Positions 34,146 through 43,862 of a stretch of DNA of 64,000 nucleotides are shown piece by piece. How positions within the stretch are numbered: position 1 is the stretch's first letter; every line of letters starts with the position of its first letter. The position numbers and the translations under genes were made by a program. Source of the stretch: Nocardiopsis sp. JB363 (lineage in GTDB: Bacteria > Actinomycetota > Actinomycetes > Streptosporangiales > Streptosporangiaceae); assembly GCF_900143625.1 (NCBI RefSeq), contig NZ_FRFF01000009.1:22828-86827 (forward strand), written 5' to 3'. The notes under the pieces are model-generated. The model searched no databases. It was not told where the DNA came from and worked only from the letters and a program-made list of their open reading frames with translations.

Positions 34146-34730
34146 ATGATCAGAGAGGCCACCGACGAGGACGTGGCAGCAGCGGCGGACACATTGGCCG
34201 CGGCGTTCGCGGACTACCCCTTCACCAGGCACACCATCTCCGCCGACGACCATCTCACCCGACTGCGCGAGTTCCAACGGATCTTCCTCGCCGAGGTCGG
34301 TCTGCCGCACGGACGCGTGTGGGTCAGCGAGGACCTGGCCGCGGTCGCCGTGTGGTCCACCCCGGACTCCGGTGGGGCCGACGTGGTCATGGAGCGGCTG
34401 CTGCCGACCCTGGTCGATCTGGCTGGGGACCGCGCCGAGGCCTACGCGTCGGCGGAGGGGGCCATGGAACTCCACCGTCCCGCCGGAACGGCGTGGTTCC
34501 TGGGAAGCGTCGGCGTGCGCCCCGAGGCCCGAGGCCGCGGACTGGGCCGTCGCGTCATCGAGGTCGGACTGCGCGAGGCGGACAGCGCGGGTGTCCCCGC
34601 CTTCCTGGAGACCTCGACCGACACCAACGTCCGACTGTACGAGTCGCTCGGTTTCACGGTGTCCGCCGAGTACGACCTGCCCGACGACGGCCCCCGCACC
34701 TGGGCCATGTCCCGCCCCGTCGGCGGCTGA
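34146..34730 (+). CDS. GNAT-family N-acetyltransferase
   Basis: 194 residues. The acetyl-CoA-binding motif A reads LGSVGVRPEARGRGLGRRVIEVGLREA, followed by FLETSTDTNVRLYESLGFTVSAEYDLP, typical of GNAT motif B. The substrate is unknown. It is separated from the exopolysaccharide operon by a terminator and has its own GAGGGGG ribosome site. Its TGA directly abuts the stop codon of the convergent GH26 gene. Confidence 0.85.
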   Translation: MIREATDEDVAAAADTLAAAFADYPFTRHTISADDHLTRLREFQRIFLAEVGLPHGRVWVSEDLAAVAVWSTPDSGGADVVMERLLPTLVDLAGDRAEAYASAEGAMELHRPAGTAWFLGSVGVRPEARGRGLGRRVIEVGLREADSAGVPAFLETSTDTNVRLYESLGFTVSAEYDLPDDGPRTWAMSRPVGG

Positions 34731-35873
34731 CTAGTCCTTGTCCTGATCGCGGGAATCGGCGTATTCGGCGAGGCGGCGGACACGATCGGGCAGGTTCACG
34801 TAGGGGTCCTGCCCGGCCTTCTCGAAGCCGCGGCGGGCGTGCTCGTTGGCCTTGATCCGGAAGTCGCAGCCGTCGGAGACCTTGTTGTCCCACAACTTGA
34901 CGGCGCGGACGCGCTCGTAGCGTTGGAGGACCTCCGGGATGTCCGTGTACCAGTCGAGGGTCTCCCTGGGGCCGATGTCGGTGGTGCCCATCTCGCCGAC
35001 CATCACCGGCTTGTCCGGGTCGATCCCGTGCTTGGGTCCTTCTTCCTGAACCCATTCGTAGGCGGGGGCCAAGGCCTCCTCGAAGGAGTGCGGCTCGGTC
35101 CAGTTCGGCTGGACGTCGCAGCCGGACATGTTGTAGGCCTCCCAGCTGAGCCAGTCGACGTAGTCGTTGCCGGGCCACAGGCCGGGGAGCCGATCGAGGT
35201 TGTCGACCCAACCCGTCACGTTCCACACCCAGATGACGTTGTCGGCGCCCTCCTCCCGGTACAGGTCGACGATGTGCTTCCAGGAGCTCACGAACTCCTC
35301 GGGGGTACCGCGACTGTTGTAACGCTTGTCGGCGTCGGCCTCGTGGTCGAAGGTGACGAAGTAGGGGACCTCGGTGTCGGCGATGGCGCGGGCCTGGGAG
35401 CGCAGGGACGAGTCGAAGTCACCGTCGAGGATGTCCCGGTAGTCGATGTCGGGGTGTCCCTCTTCGGTGAAGCGCCGCGCTTCGATGTTGGTGTGGACGT
35501 GCCGCCCCTCGGCGATCATGTCGAGTTCCCTCTGCCCCGGCACGTGCGGCTGGTCGATGCCCCGCCAGGTGTAGACGATGTCCATCTTCCGGTCGACCGC
35601 CTCCTCCAGCGGGTGGATGTCGTCCTGGTAGGGGCTGGCGCCCCACCAGACCCCGCAGGAGGGTTCGAGGATGTCGGAGAGGGTGCAGTCGGCTTCCTCG
35701 GCGGTGGGAGGTGCCCCCGGCAGGCTCGCCGCGTTGGACGCGGGCTTCTCCGCCGACAGCGGTTCCGCTCCCGGCGCTGCCGTGATCGTCGGCCCGTCAG
35801 CCGTTCCGGCCAGTCCCAGGACGAAGACCAGCGCCCCCGTCGCCGCCATGCCTCGCACCGGTCCGCTGCCCAC
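34731..35873 (-). CDS. Secreted GH26-family glycoside hydrolase
   Basis: 380 residues. An N-terminal hydrophobic segment (MAATGALVFVLGLAGTA) serves as signal peptide, followed by a Pro/Ala linker and a GH26-like TIM-barrel. The acid/base Glu is probably E178 in VTFDHEAD and the nucleophile E294 in MVGEMGT; WNVTGWVDN and WLSWEAYNM match substrate-cleft blocks. GH26 members include mannanases and other endo-glycanases. Its place at the end of the exopolysaccharide locus suggests it trims or releases the polymer, as glycanases in many such loci do; this is inferred. The start at 35873 is GTG; an AT-rich promoter-like stretch lies at 35925-35950. Confidence 0.82.
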   Translation of the reverse strand: MGSGPVRGMAATGALVFVLGLAGTADGPTITAAPGAEPLSAEKPASNAASLPGAPPTAEEADCTLSDILEPSCGVWWGASPYQDDIHPLEEAVDRKMDIVYTWRGIDQPHVPGQRELDMIAEGRHVHTNIEARRFTEEGHPDIDYRDILDGDFDSSLRSQARAIADTEVPYFVTFDHEADADKRYNSRGTPEEFVSSWKHIVDLYREEGADNVIWVWNVTGWVDNLDRLPGLWPGNDYVDWLSWEAYNMSGCDVQPNWTEPHSFEEALAPAYEWVQEEGPKHGIDPDKPVMVGEMGTTDIGPRETLDWYTDIPEVLQRYERVRAVKLWDNKVSDGCDFRIKANEHARRGFEKAGQDPYVNLPDRVRRLAEYADSRDQDKD

Positions 35874-35978
35874 AGCGCATCGCCCCCCGACTCCCCCGAC
35901 AACAACCCAGAGTGTTCTCTCAGTGACGATACGTTATTTTTCGTACATACGACACCCCGTGCGTTCGCACAGCGGACA

Positions 35979-36905
35979 TCAGTACCCGTAACACCCACGG
36001 AGGGGGGCGGTGACCGCCGCGACCAAACGGCGACGCGAGGCGGGCAGGTCCTCCCGCCAGCGGTGATCGGCCCGCACCCCGACGGGCCCACCCTTGAACC
36101 GCATCGGGTTGCCCGAGATCGCGTGCCCCACGGACAGTTCCACTCCCCCCTCCCCCAGGGCGAGCGATGGCCCGTCGTGACCCGCGAACTCCGCGATCCG
36201 CCCGAACTGACGCTCCGGGTCGGCCACGAAGTCCTCGTAACGGACCCTCAAGGTGGGGACCCCCAGCCGCGACAGGGCGTCCATCGAGGCGTTCTGCGTC
36301 ATCCACTGCACCGCAGCCCTCCCGGCCGTGTACCGCGCCATCTCCTGCTCACCGCTGGCGGCGTTGGCCTCGGGGCGGGCCACCTTCTTGCTCCAGGAAT
36401 GGGCCACCGCGCGGGGGTCGCGCACCACGTGCAGCAACCGCATCCGAGCGCCGTACCGGCGGCGCAGACAGGCCGCCAAAGAGGCGTGCTTGCTGGCGTC
36501 CACGATCACCCGCGCCCCGGACACCTCGGCGACCGCGGCGTAGAGCCGGTGGTAGAGGTCGGTGTAGCGCATGCCCCTCGCGGCGACGGCGCTCTCGTCG
36601 GCGGCCTCACTGAGCAGGAGCGGCAGGAACCTGGTGCGGTCCACACTGTCCTTCAGGCTCAGGACCCGGGGCAGGTCCAGTCGCCCCCAGCCGCCGAAGG
36701 CGCACTTGCCGACCTCCACCCAGAATCCGCAGTCGGCGAAGGCAGAGCCGCAGCCACAGAGCTCGTTCTCCAGCAGGCCCCGGCGCCACAGATGCACGAC
36801 CTCACCGACGGAACAGAACCCGGGCAGCTCCCCGAGGAGACGCTCGATCAGGGTCGAGCCGGAACGGCCCATCCCACCGACGAAGACCAGTCGATATCCA
36901 TCCAC
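35979..36905 (-). CDS. Sulfotransferase family protein
   Basis: 308 residues. The PAPS 5'-phosphosulfate loop is FVGGMGRSGSTLIERLLGEL at about 8-27, and the 3'-phosphate motif is HVVRDPRAVAHSW. The central Cys-rich stretch ELCGCGSAFADCGFW is characteristic of a bacterial sulfotransferase subfamily often found in exopolysaccharide loci. This is the second sulfotransferase of the locus. ATG 36905; an inverted repeat (CTTTCG...CGAAAG, 36921-36947) just upstream may be regulatory. Confidence 0.88.
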   Translation of the reverse strand: MDGYRLVFVGGMGRSGSTLIERLLGELPGFCSVGEVVHLWRRGLLENELCGCGSAFADCGFWVEVGKCAFGGWGRLDLPRVLSLKDSVDRTRFLPLLLSEAADESAVAARGMRYTDLYHRLYAAVAEVSGARVIVDASKHASLAACLRRRYGARMRLLHVVRDPRAVAHSWSKKVARPEANAASGEQEMARYTAGRAAVQWMTQNASMDALSRLGVPTLRVRYEDFVADPERQFGRIAEFAGHDGPSLALGEGGVELSVGHAISGNPMRFKGGPVGVRADHRWREDLPASRRRLVAAVTAPLRGCYGY

Positions 36906-36981
36906 TACTCCAGGGTATTACTTTCGGTCATCGCACAAGAGCGAAAGGTCACGATTTCCTCGACTCGTGGTGGACACGACG

Positions 36982-37023
36982 CGGCCCCGGACCGAAGGGT
37001 GGAACCCTTCCGGCCCGGGGCCG
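36982..37023 (-). terminator. Terminator of the subtilisin gene
   Basis: A long stem of two blocks (CGGCCCCGG/CCGGGGCCG and CCGAAGGG/CCCTTCCGG) downstream of the minus-strand stop at 37086. It separates the protease from the sulfotransferase gene. Confidence 0.75.
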
Positions 37024-37085
37024 TCCCGTCGGCTGTCGATCAGACCGTGTTGTGGACGCGCGGGGTCTCCACAACCCGGCGGGTC

Positions 37086-38246
<1,161 letters not shown>

Positions 38247-38312
38247 GCGGCTTCCTCCTTGTGAGGGGGGTGGGGATTCCAACTCACAGACTGTTCTCAC
38301 CGTGCGTATTCG

Positions 38313-38378
38313 CTCGATTGCGAACTTGCCTGTGATTTGGACACTTTAGGCAGACTTGAACCTCGATTGCCAGACTTG
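38313..38378. repeat. Imperfect direct repeats upstream of the protease
   Basis: CTCGATTGCGAACTTG (38313-38328) recurs as CTCGATTGCCAGACTTG (38362-38378), 49 bases away, with an additional CAGACTTG at 38351-38358. The spacing is close to five helical turns, consistent with binding of a regulator to both. Confidence 0.45.
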
Positions 38379-38648
38379 TGGAGATTTTTTTCTTTGCACT
38401 TCATTCATCCCATGTCTGACAAAGCGCCCCCAAACAGCCCCAAAAACCTGACAAAACGCATGGCTGCGACCGCCACACCGCGCCCTAACGCCCGGTAACT
38501 TCGACCTCTCTGGTGGACACTATTCACACAGAACCATTCGGTTCCGGGAGCCGAAAACTGTGTCTTAAACATTGACGTTCGGAAATCCGGACGCAACATC
38601 TCACCTTTGTTCGACCCCGTACGATGATCCCTCCCACCCGGAACACGA

Positions 38649-38678
38649 GAACGGGACCGTCCGAAGACGATCCCGTTC
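38649..38678 (-). terminator. Terminator-like hairpin after cysN
   Basis: GAACGGGA (38649-38656) pairs with TCCCGTTC (38671-38678), 34 bases beyond the cysN stop. Confidence 0.55.
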
Positions 38679-38711
38679 GTGACGTGCTCGCGAGCGGCCC
38701 GGAGCCGACCG

Positions 38712-39980
38712 CTACTCGGCCTTGACGACCATCCCGGCACCCACCGTGACGTTGGTGGCCTCGTCGATGAGGATGAACCCGCCGGTCTGCCGGTTCTTCG
38801 CGTACTCGTCCACGAACAACGGCTGGGTGGAGCGCAGCCGGACCCGACCGATCTCGTTGAGCGCCAGGTGGTCGGCCTGCTCGTCGCGGTGCAACGAGTT
38901 GACGTCCAACCGGTAGCGCAGATCCTTGACCATCACCTTCGCGGTGCGGGTCGTGTGCTTGACGATGAGCTTGGTCCGCGGGGTGAGCTTGCGGGTGTCC
39001 GTCATCCAGCACACCATCGCCTCGATGTCCTGGGAGACGGCCGGGGTGTTGTTGGGTCGGCAGATCATGTCGCCCCGGGAGATGTCGATCTCGTCCTCCA
39101 GCAGAAGGGTGACCGACATCGGGGAGAAGGCCTGGGGGACCTCGCCGTCTGCGGTGAGGATCCGTGAGACCCGTGTGGACAGCCCCGAGGGCAGGTGGGT
39201 GACCTCGTCACCGGGCTTGAGCACACCACCGGCGAGCTGACCCGCGTAGCCGCGGTAGTCGTGCAGTTCGGGGTCGTCCGACTTGTGCGGTCGGATGACG
39301 TACTGCACCGGGAAGCGCGCGTCGATGAGATTGCGGTCCGAGGCGATGTGCACGTTCTCCAGATGGTGCAACAGCGAGGAACCCGTGTACCAGGGCATGT
39401 TCTCGGACCTGCTCACCACGTTGTCGCCGTGCAGCGCCGAGATCGGCACGAACGTCAGGTCGGGCGCGTCCAGCTTGGCGGCGAACTCGGAGAACTCGGC
39501 CTTGATCTCCTCGAAGCGGTCCTGGGAGTAGTCGACCAGGTCCATCTTGTTCACCGCCAGCACCAGGTGCGGGACCTGGAGCAGGGTGGTGAGGAAGGCG
39601 TGACGACGGCTCTGCTCCTGCAGACCCTTGCGGGCGTCCACCAGGATGATCGCCAGGTCGGCGGTGGAGGCGCCGGTGACCATGTTCCGGGTGTACTGGA
39701 GGTGACCGGGGGTGTCGGCGATGATGAACGTGCGCTGGGGCGTGGCGAAGTAGCGGTAGGCCACGTCGATGGTGATGCCCTGCTCGCGTTCGGCGCGCAG
39801 GCCATCGGTGAGCAGCGCCAGGTTGGTCTGCTCCTCACCGCGGGCGACGCTGGTGCGCTCCACGGCGTCGAGCTGGTCCTCGAAGATCGACTTGGAGTCG
39901 TACAGTAGCCGGCCGATGAGGGTGCTCTTGCCGTCGTCGACGGAGCCCGCCGTGGCGAACCGCAGGATGTCGTTGGTCAT
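38712..39980 (-). CDS. cysN: Sulfate adenylyltransferase GTPase subunit
   Basis: 422 residues, an EF-Tu-like GTPase: P-loop GSVDDGKST (12-20), switch GITIDVAYRYF, DTPGH, NKMD and SAL. With CysD it makes APS from ATP and sulfate, using GTP hydrolysis. The protein ends after the beta-barrel domains, so it is not the CysNC fusion that adds APS kinase. ATG 39980. It lies last in the run sugar transferase-cysQ-cysD-cysN (46 bases after cysD). Confidence 0.96.
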   Translation of the reverse strand: MTNDILRFATAGSVDDGKSTLIGRLLYDSKSIFEDQLDAVERTSVARGEEQTNLALLTDGLRAEREQGITIDVAYRYFATPQRTFIIADTPGHLQYTRNMVTGASTADLAIILVDARKGLQEQSRRHAFLTTLLQVPHLVLAVNKMDLVDYSQDRFEEIKAEFSEFAAKLDAPDLTFVPISALHGDNVVSRSENMPWYTGSSLLHHLENVHIASDRNLIDARFPVQYVIRPHKSDDPELHDYRGYAGQLAGGVLKPGDEVTHLPSGLSTRVSRILTADGEVPQAFSPMSVTLLLEDEIDISRGDMICRPNNTPAVSQDIEAMVCWMTDTRKLTPRTKLIVKHTTRTAKVMVKDLRYRLDVNSLHRDEQADHLALNEIGRVRLRSTQPLFVDEYAKNRQTGGFILIDEATNVTVGAGMVVKAE

Positions 39981-40026
39981 GTGCCTGATCCAATGTGCGA
40001 AGAGTGGGACGGTCGGGCGAACACGG

Positions 40027-40959
40027 CTAGAAGTAGCCCTCGCGTTTGCGGTCCTCCATGGCGGCTTCACTGGCGCGGTCGTCCGCCCGTGTCTGGCCAC
40101 GCTCGGTGATCCGGGTCGCCGCGATCTCCGCGATGATGTCCTCCAGCTCCACTGCCGTGGACTTGACCGCGCCCGTGCAGGTCAGATCGCCGACGGTGCG
40201 GTAGCGGACGGTCTCGGTGAAGGGGACCTCGGTCTCGTCGCGCTGGATGAGCGGGGAGTCGGCGAGGAGGATGCCGTCGCGCTCGAACACACTGCGCTCG
40301 TGCGCGTAGTAGATGGAGGGCAGTTCCAACCGTTCGCGCTTGATGTACTCCCACACGTCCAACTCGGTCCAGTTGGAGATGGGGAAGACCCGGATGTGCT
40401 CGTCGCGGTCGATCCGGGTGTTGTACACGTTCCACAGCTCGGGACGCTGGTTCTTGGGGTCCCACTGGCCGAACTCGTCCCGGAAGGAGAAGACCCGTTC
40501 CTTGGCCCGTGCCTTCTCCTCGTCACGGCGGGCACCACCGAAGGCCGCGTCGAAACCGTTCTCCTCGATGGCCTCCAGCAGGGCGGAGGTCTGAAGCCGG
40601 TTGCGGCTGGCCCAACGCCCGGTGGACTCGACCACCTTGCCCGCGTCGATCTGCTCCTGCACGGAGGCGATGACCAGACGCACCCCCGCCTCGGCCACGC
40701 GGCGATCGCGGAAGTCGATGACCTCCTCGAAGTTGTGGCCGGTGTCCACGTGCATGACGGGGAACGGGATCGCCCCCGGCCAGAACGCCTTCTCCGCCAG
40801 GCGCAGCATCACGAGGGAGTCCTTGCCACCGGAGAAGAGCAGCACGGGCCGCTCGAACTCCGCGGCCACCTCTCGCATGATGAAGATGGACTCTGCCTCA
40901 AGCACGTCCAGCTGGGAGAGCTGGTAGCGCCCGAGGGCCTGCTGACTGGCCTGACCCAT
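40027..40959 (-). CDS. cysD: Sulfate adenylyltransferase catalytic subunit
   Basis: 310 residues. The PP-loop SGGKDSLVMLRLAEKAF, the conserved HVDTGHNFEEVIDFRD, GGARRDEEKARAKER and FPISNWTELDVWEYI blocks are all present. It adenylates sulfate with CysN. The ATG at 40959 starts right before the conserved LSQLDVLEAESIFIMREV block; the frame extends 14 codons further without support. Located between exopolysaccharide genes and cysQ, it most likely supplies activated sulfate for the sulfotransferases, although a role in cysteine synthesis cannot be excluded. Confidence 0.96.
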   Translation of the reverse strand: MGQASQQALGRYQLSQLDVLEAESIFIMREVAAEFERPVLLFSGGKDSLVMLRLAEKAFWPGAIPFPVMHVDTGHNFEEVIDFRDRRVAEAGVRLVIASVQEQIDAGKVVESTGRWASRNRLQTSALLEAIEENGFDAAFGGARRDEEKARAKERVFSFRDEFGQWDPKNQRPELWNVYNTRIDRDEHIRVFPISNWTELDVWEYIKRERLELPSIYYAHERSVFERDGILLADSPLIQRDETEVPFTETVRYRTVGDLTCTGAVKSTAVELEDIIAEIAATRITERGQTRADDRASEAAMEDRKREGYF

Positions 40960-41018
40960 GGAATCCGCCTTAGAAGTACCGACACACACGGCCGGTCCCA
41001 CTGCGGAGGGTCCTTCGG

Positions 41019-41810
41019 TCAGCCCCCCGCGTGTGGGCCGGCGCTGTCAAGGTCCGCGCCGTCGCGGATGCTAGCCAACAACATACCCGACAATTCCGAT
41101 CGACATACAAGGATATCGGGGAGTAGTGGGTCGGCTACGTTATAGCGCAGTTCGGATCCGTCGATCCGGGAGGCGTGCAGCCCGGCGGCGCGCGCTACCG
41201 CGACCGGGGCGGCACTGTCCCACTCGTACTGGCCGCCCGCGTGCACGTAGATGTCGGCCATGCCCAGCAGCACGGCGCAGATCTTCGCCCCGGCCGACCC
41301 CATCGGGATGACCTCGGCGCCGAGTTGGGTGGCCATCCGCTGCACGAAGGCCGGCGGCCGGGTGCGGCTGGCGGTGATGCGCAGCCGCTGTCCCTCCGGG
41401 CGTTCCTCCGGCAGCCACGGTGGATCCACCGTGGACAGGCAACTGCCCTGTGAGGGGAGGGCGACCGCCCCGGCGACCAGGTCGCCGTTCTCCCACAGCG
41501 CCACGTGCACGGCCCAGTCGGTGCGCCCGGGCTCGGAGAACTCCCGGGTGCCGTCGAGGGGATCGATGATCCACACCCGACGCGCGCTCAGCCTCGCCGC
41601 GTCGTCGGCGCCCTCCTCCGAGAGCACCGCGTCGCTGGGTCGTAGTCGACCGAGCGCGGAGAAGAGGAACTCGTGCGAGGACCGGTCCCCCAGTGTGCGC
41701 AGGACCTCGGGCTCGTCGAAACCATGGCGGGCGCGCAGGCGCAGCAACAGCTGCCCGGCCTCGCTCGCCAGGTCTCGGGCCACCTCATGATCGTTTCGGA
41801 TGCTCTTCAC
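41019..41810 (-). CDS. cysQ: 3'(2'),5'-bisphosphate nucleotidase, CysQ/inositol-monophosphatase family
   Basis: 263 residues with the Li-sensitive phosphatase motifs LSEEGADD, WIIDPLDGTREF and WDSAAPVAVARAAGLHA. CysQ removes the 3'-phosphate of PAP, the by-product of sulfotransferases, relieving product inhibition. The GTG at 41810 begins only 3 bases after the stop of the sugar-transferase gene, so the two are surely cotranscribed. This links PAP recycling directly to polysaccharide initiation. Confidence 0.92.
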   Translation of the reverse strand: MKSIRNDHEVARDLASEAGQLLLRLRARHGFDEPEVLRTLGDRSSHEFLFSALGRLRPSDAVLSEEGADDAARLSARRVWIIDPLDGTREFSEPGRTDWAVHVALWENGDLVAGAVALPSQGSCLSTVDPPWLPEERPEGQRLRITASRTRPPAFVQRMATQLGAEVIPMGSAGAKICAVLLGMADIYVHAGGQYEWDSAAPVAVARAAGLHASRIDGSELRYNVADPLLPDILVCRSELSGMLLASIRDGADLDSAGPHAGG

Positions 41811-41813
41811 CGG

Positions 41814-43373
41814 CTAGTATGCTCCCGCCCCACGGATCACCGCTGACCATGTCTTCCACAGGATCTGGATGTCCAATGTCAGCGACCAGTTTTCCACGTA
41901 CCGCAGATCCAGACGGACCGATTCCTCCCAAGAGAGGTCGGAACGACCGCTGACCTGCCACAGGCCCGTCAACCCCGGTTTGACCACCAGTCGACGTCGA
42001 ACGTCGTGCCCGTACCGGGCGACCTCGTCCGGCAGAGGTGGCCTGGGACCGACGAGCGACATCTCTCCGCGCACCACGTTGACGAGCTGGGGAAGCTCGT
42101 CGAGTGAGTAGCGGCGCAGCCACGTCCCCACGGACGTGACCCTGGGGTCTCGACGCATCTTGAAGAGCACACCGTCGTGCTCGTTACGGGACTCCAGCAC
42201 CGACTTCAGTGCCTCCGCCCCGACCACCATCGTACGGAACTTGTAAACGGTGAACTCTGCTCCACCCCGTCCTACGCGTGTCTGGCGAAACAGGACGGGC
42301 CCACCGTCCTCGGCACGGATCAGGATGAACAGCACGACGCACAGGGGCGAGAGCAGGATGAGGGCGAGAGCGGCCGCGCATCGGTCGAAGGCCCCCTTGA
42401 GCAACCGCCGGACGCCGACGAGCTCGGGGTGCTCCACGTGCAGCAGCGGCAGACCCGCGACCGGGCGGATGGTGGTGCGGGGGCCGGCGACCTCCATGAG
42501 GGCGGAGGCGACGGTGAGTTCCGTCCCGGTCTTCTCCAACCGCCAGGCGAGCCGGCGCAGTTCCACCCCGTCCATCTCCGGGCAGGCGAGGACGGCGACG
42601 ATGTCCGCCCTGACCAGGGCCGAGGCGTCGGCGGCGTCGGCGAAGGTGCCCAGGACCGGACACCCCTCCACCTCCGTGACGCCGGCCTCGTGTTCGGGCA
42701 GGCACACGCCCACGACGACCATGCCGTGGTAGATCTCATCGCGGAAGCGGGTGATGAGCTCGCCCGCGGCGCTGCGATGGCCGACGACCACCACACCACT
42801 GACGCACCGCCCGAAGCGGCGACTGCGGTGCAGGGCCTTGCGGCGCGCGTAGCGCAGGCCGAGGCCGAGCAGGACGATGAGCGGCAGGGTGATGAGCACG
42901 TAGCCGCGAGCGAGGTCGAACTTGACGGCATAGGCACCGATGGCGACGGTCGCGGCGAGGACCGCTCCGGCCATGGCGACCCGCCGGTACTCCTCTGTGC
43001 CGATCCCGAGGAAGCGTCGTTCGTATCCGCCGCCGAGGAGCACGAAGAGGACCCAGACCGGAGGGAACACGAGCGTCAGGAACAGGTAGGGCGCGGTGGT
43101 GTCGGTGCCCAGGGAGCCGTGGAACCGTACGGCGACCCCCGCGAGACAGGCCATGAACGCCGCGAGGAGGTCGAGCCCGATCAGGTCGATGACGTAGCGG
43201 CGCAGCCAGGCGTCGGCGCGGGGCACGGGTCGCCCGGCGACCCGGACGCGGCGCGGGCTCGGACCGGTGCCCCATACCGGTGGTCGCTCGGGCTCTACGG
43301 TCGAGCGGACGCCCGCGGACGGACCCGACTCGAACGTGGGCTCTTTGTGGATGGTCCCACTACCTGTGATCAC
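41814..43373 (-). CDS. Polyprenyl-phosphate sugar-1-phosphate transferase (priming glycosyltransferase)
   Basis: 519 residues of the WbaP/CpsE/undecaprenyl-phosphate galactose phosphotransferase class: about four N-terminal membrane helices, a CoA-binding-like central domain, then a re-entrant helix (FDRCAAALALILLSPLCVVLFILI) and the catalytic domain with VLFRQTRVGRGGAEFTVYKFRTM, RYSLDELPQLVNVVRGEMSLVGPRPPLPDEV and KPGLTGLWQVSGRSDLSWEE. It transfers sugar-1-phosphate to the lipid carrier and starts each repeat unit. GTG 43373 follows TTGGGAGAGTGC; the GTG at 43391 has no site. It heads the operon that continues with cysQ, cysD and cysN. Confidence 0.95.
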   Translation of the reverse strand: MITGSGTIHKEPTFESGPSAGVRSTVEPERPPVWGTGPSPRRVRVAGRPVPRADAWLRRYVIDLIGLDLLAAFMACLAGVAVRFHGSLGTDTTAPYLFLTLVFPPVWVLFVLLGGGYERRFLGIGTEEYRRVAMAGAVLAATVAIGAYAVKFDLARGYVLITLPLIVLLGLGLRYARRKALHRSRRFGRCVSGVVVVGHRSAAGELITRFRDEIYHGMVVVGVCLPEHEAGVTEVEGCPVLGTFADAADASALVRADIVAVLACPEMDGVELRRLAWRLEKTGTELTVASALMEVAGPRTTIRPVAGLPLLHVEHPELVGVRRLLKGAFDRCAAALALILLSPLCVVLFILIRAEDGGPVLFRQTRVGRGGAEFTVYKFRTMVVGAEALKSVLESRNEHDGVLFKMRRDPRVTSVGTWLRRYSLDELPQLVNVVRGEMSLVGPRPPLPDEVARYGHDVRRRLVVKPGLTGLWQVSGRSDLSWEESVRLDLRYVENWSLTLDIQILWKTWSAVIRGAGAY

Positions 43374-43543
43374 GCACTCTCCCAAGACCACGTAAGGTTT
43401 CTATTGCTCACCATGGGTAATCGCCCCTGGCGCCTTGGGACTCACGCGGAGGATATGAGCGGGGCGTGCCGTCGGGCGCAGAGCGCGTACTGCCAACCCG
43501 AACAGTAACTAAAAGTAGTGGAAAAGTCGCTTGGAGTTGCCGC

Positions 43544-43666
43544 ATGCGGTGGAAGAAGTCCCGTTCCCGGCGAAAATGTATCTGTCCTGAGACCGGATCC
43601 ACCCCCACCGAAGGGGACATCTCGGGGACGGCACCCAACAGGACCGAAACCCGTCGCACAGCGTGA
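43544..43666 (+). CDS. Candidate 40-residue basic peptide
   Basis: The ATG at 43544 is preceded by TTGGAG at 7 bases and an AT-richer promoter-like stretch, and the frame stops exactly where a strong terminator begins (43665). The peptide begins MRWKKSRSRRKCICPETG and continues with a Thr/Gly/Arg-rich tail. Two Cys lie one residue apart. No family is recognised, and codon bias cannot be judged over so short a length. It could also be the untranslated part of a small RNA. Confidence 0.4.
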   Translation: MRWKKSRSRRKCICPETGSTPTEGDISGTAPNRTETRRTA

Positions 43667-43716
43667 CGCCCCGCCCGGCATCGCCGGACGGGGCGTCGTT
43701 GGGACAGTGTTTTTTT
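43665..43716 (+). terminator. Rho-independent terminator after the small frame
   Basis: The arm 43665-43679 pairs with 43683-43697 with one mismatch; a run of seven T follows at 43710-43716. No larger plus-strand gene is present upstream, so the terminator itself argues for a short transcript. Confidence 0.65.
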
Positions 43717-43862
43717 GGGCCTCCGCTAGCGCTTCGGCCCGTGTTCGGGGGCCTTTGCAGAGGGATTCTTCATCGTCGTCTACGCCTACCGCTCGTTCCT
43801 CGCTCACGGCTTGACTCCTCTTGCAGAACCCTCTCCGGACCCGAACGGGCACCGCTGGGACC

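Larger units (their letters stand above)
38247..38711. other. Intergenic region, subtilisin promoter and cysN 3' end
   Basis: 465 bases, markedly AT-richer than its surroundings between 38280 and 38600. It contains imperfect direct repeats (38313-38378), a T-run (38385-38392) and the cysN terminator. A 55-codon minus-strand frame (38405-38572) has no ribosome site and was not called. Confidence 0.5.
43374..43862. other. Intergenic region with a possible small gene
   Basis: 489 bases. Apart from the candidate 40-codon gene and its terminator it holds the promoter of the sugar-transferase operon (minus strand) and, at 43720-43862, the 3' side of the DsbA-like gene. The stretch 43498-43532 is AT-richer and includes CAGTAACTAAAAGTAG. 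Confidence 0.5.

Noticed and set aside
38405..38572. A 55-codon minus-strand frame with a hydrophobic end
   Set aside because: No ribosome site, no recognisable family, and it lies in the AT-rich promoter region of the protease.
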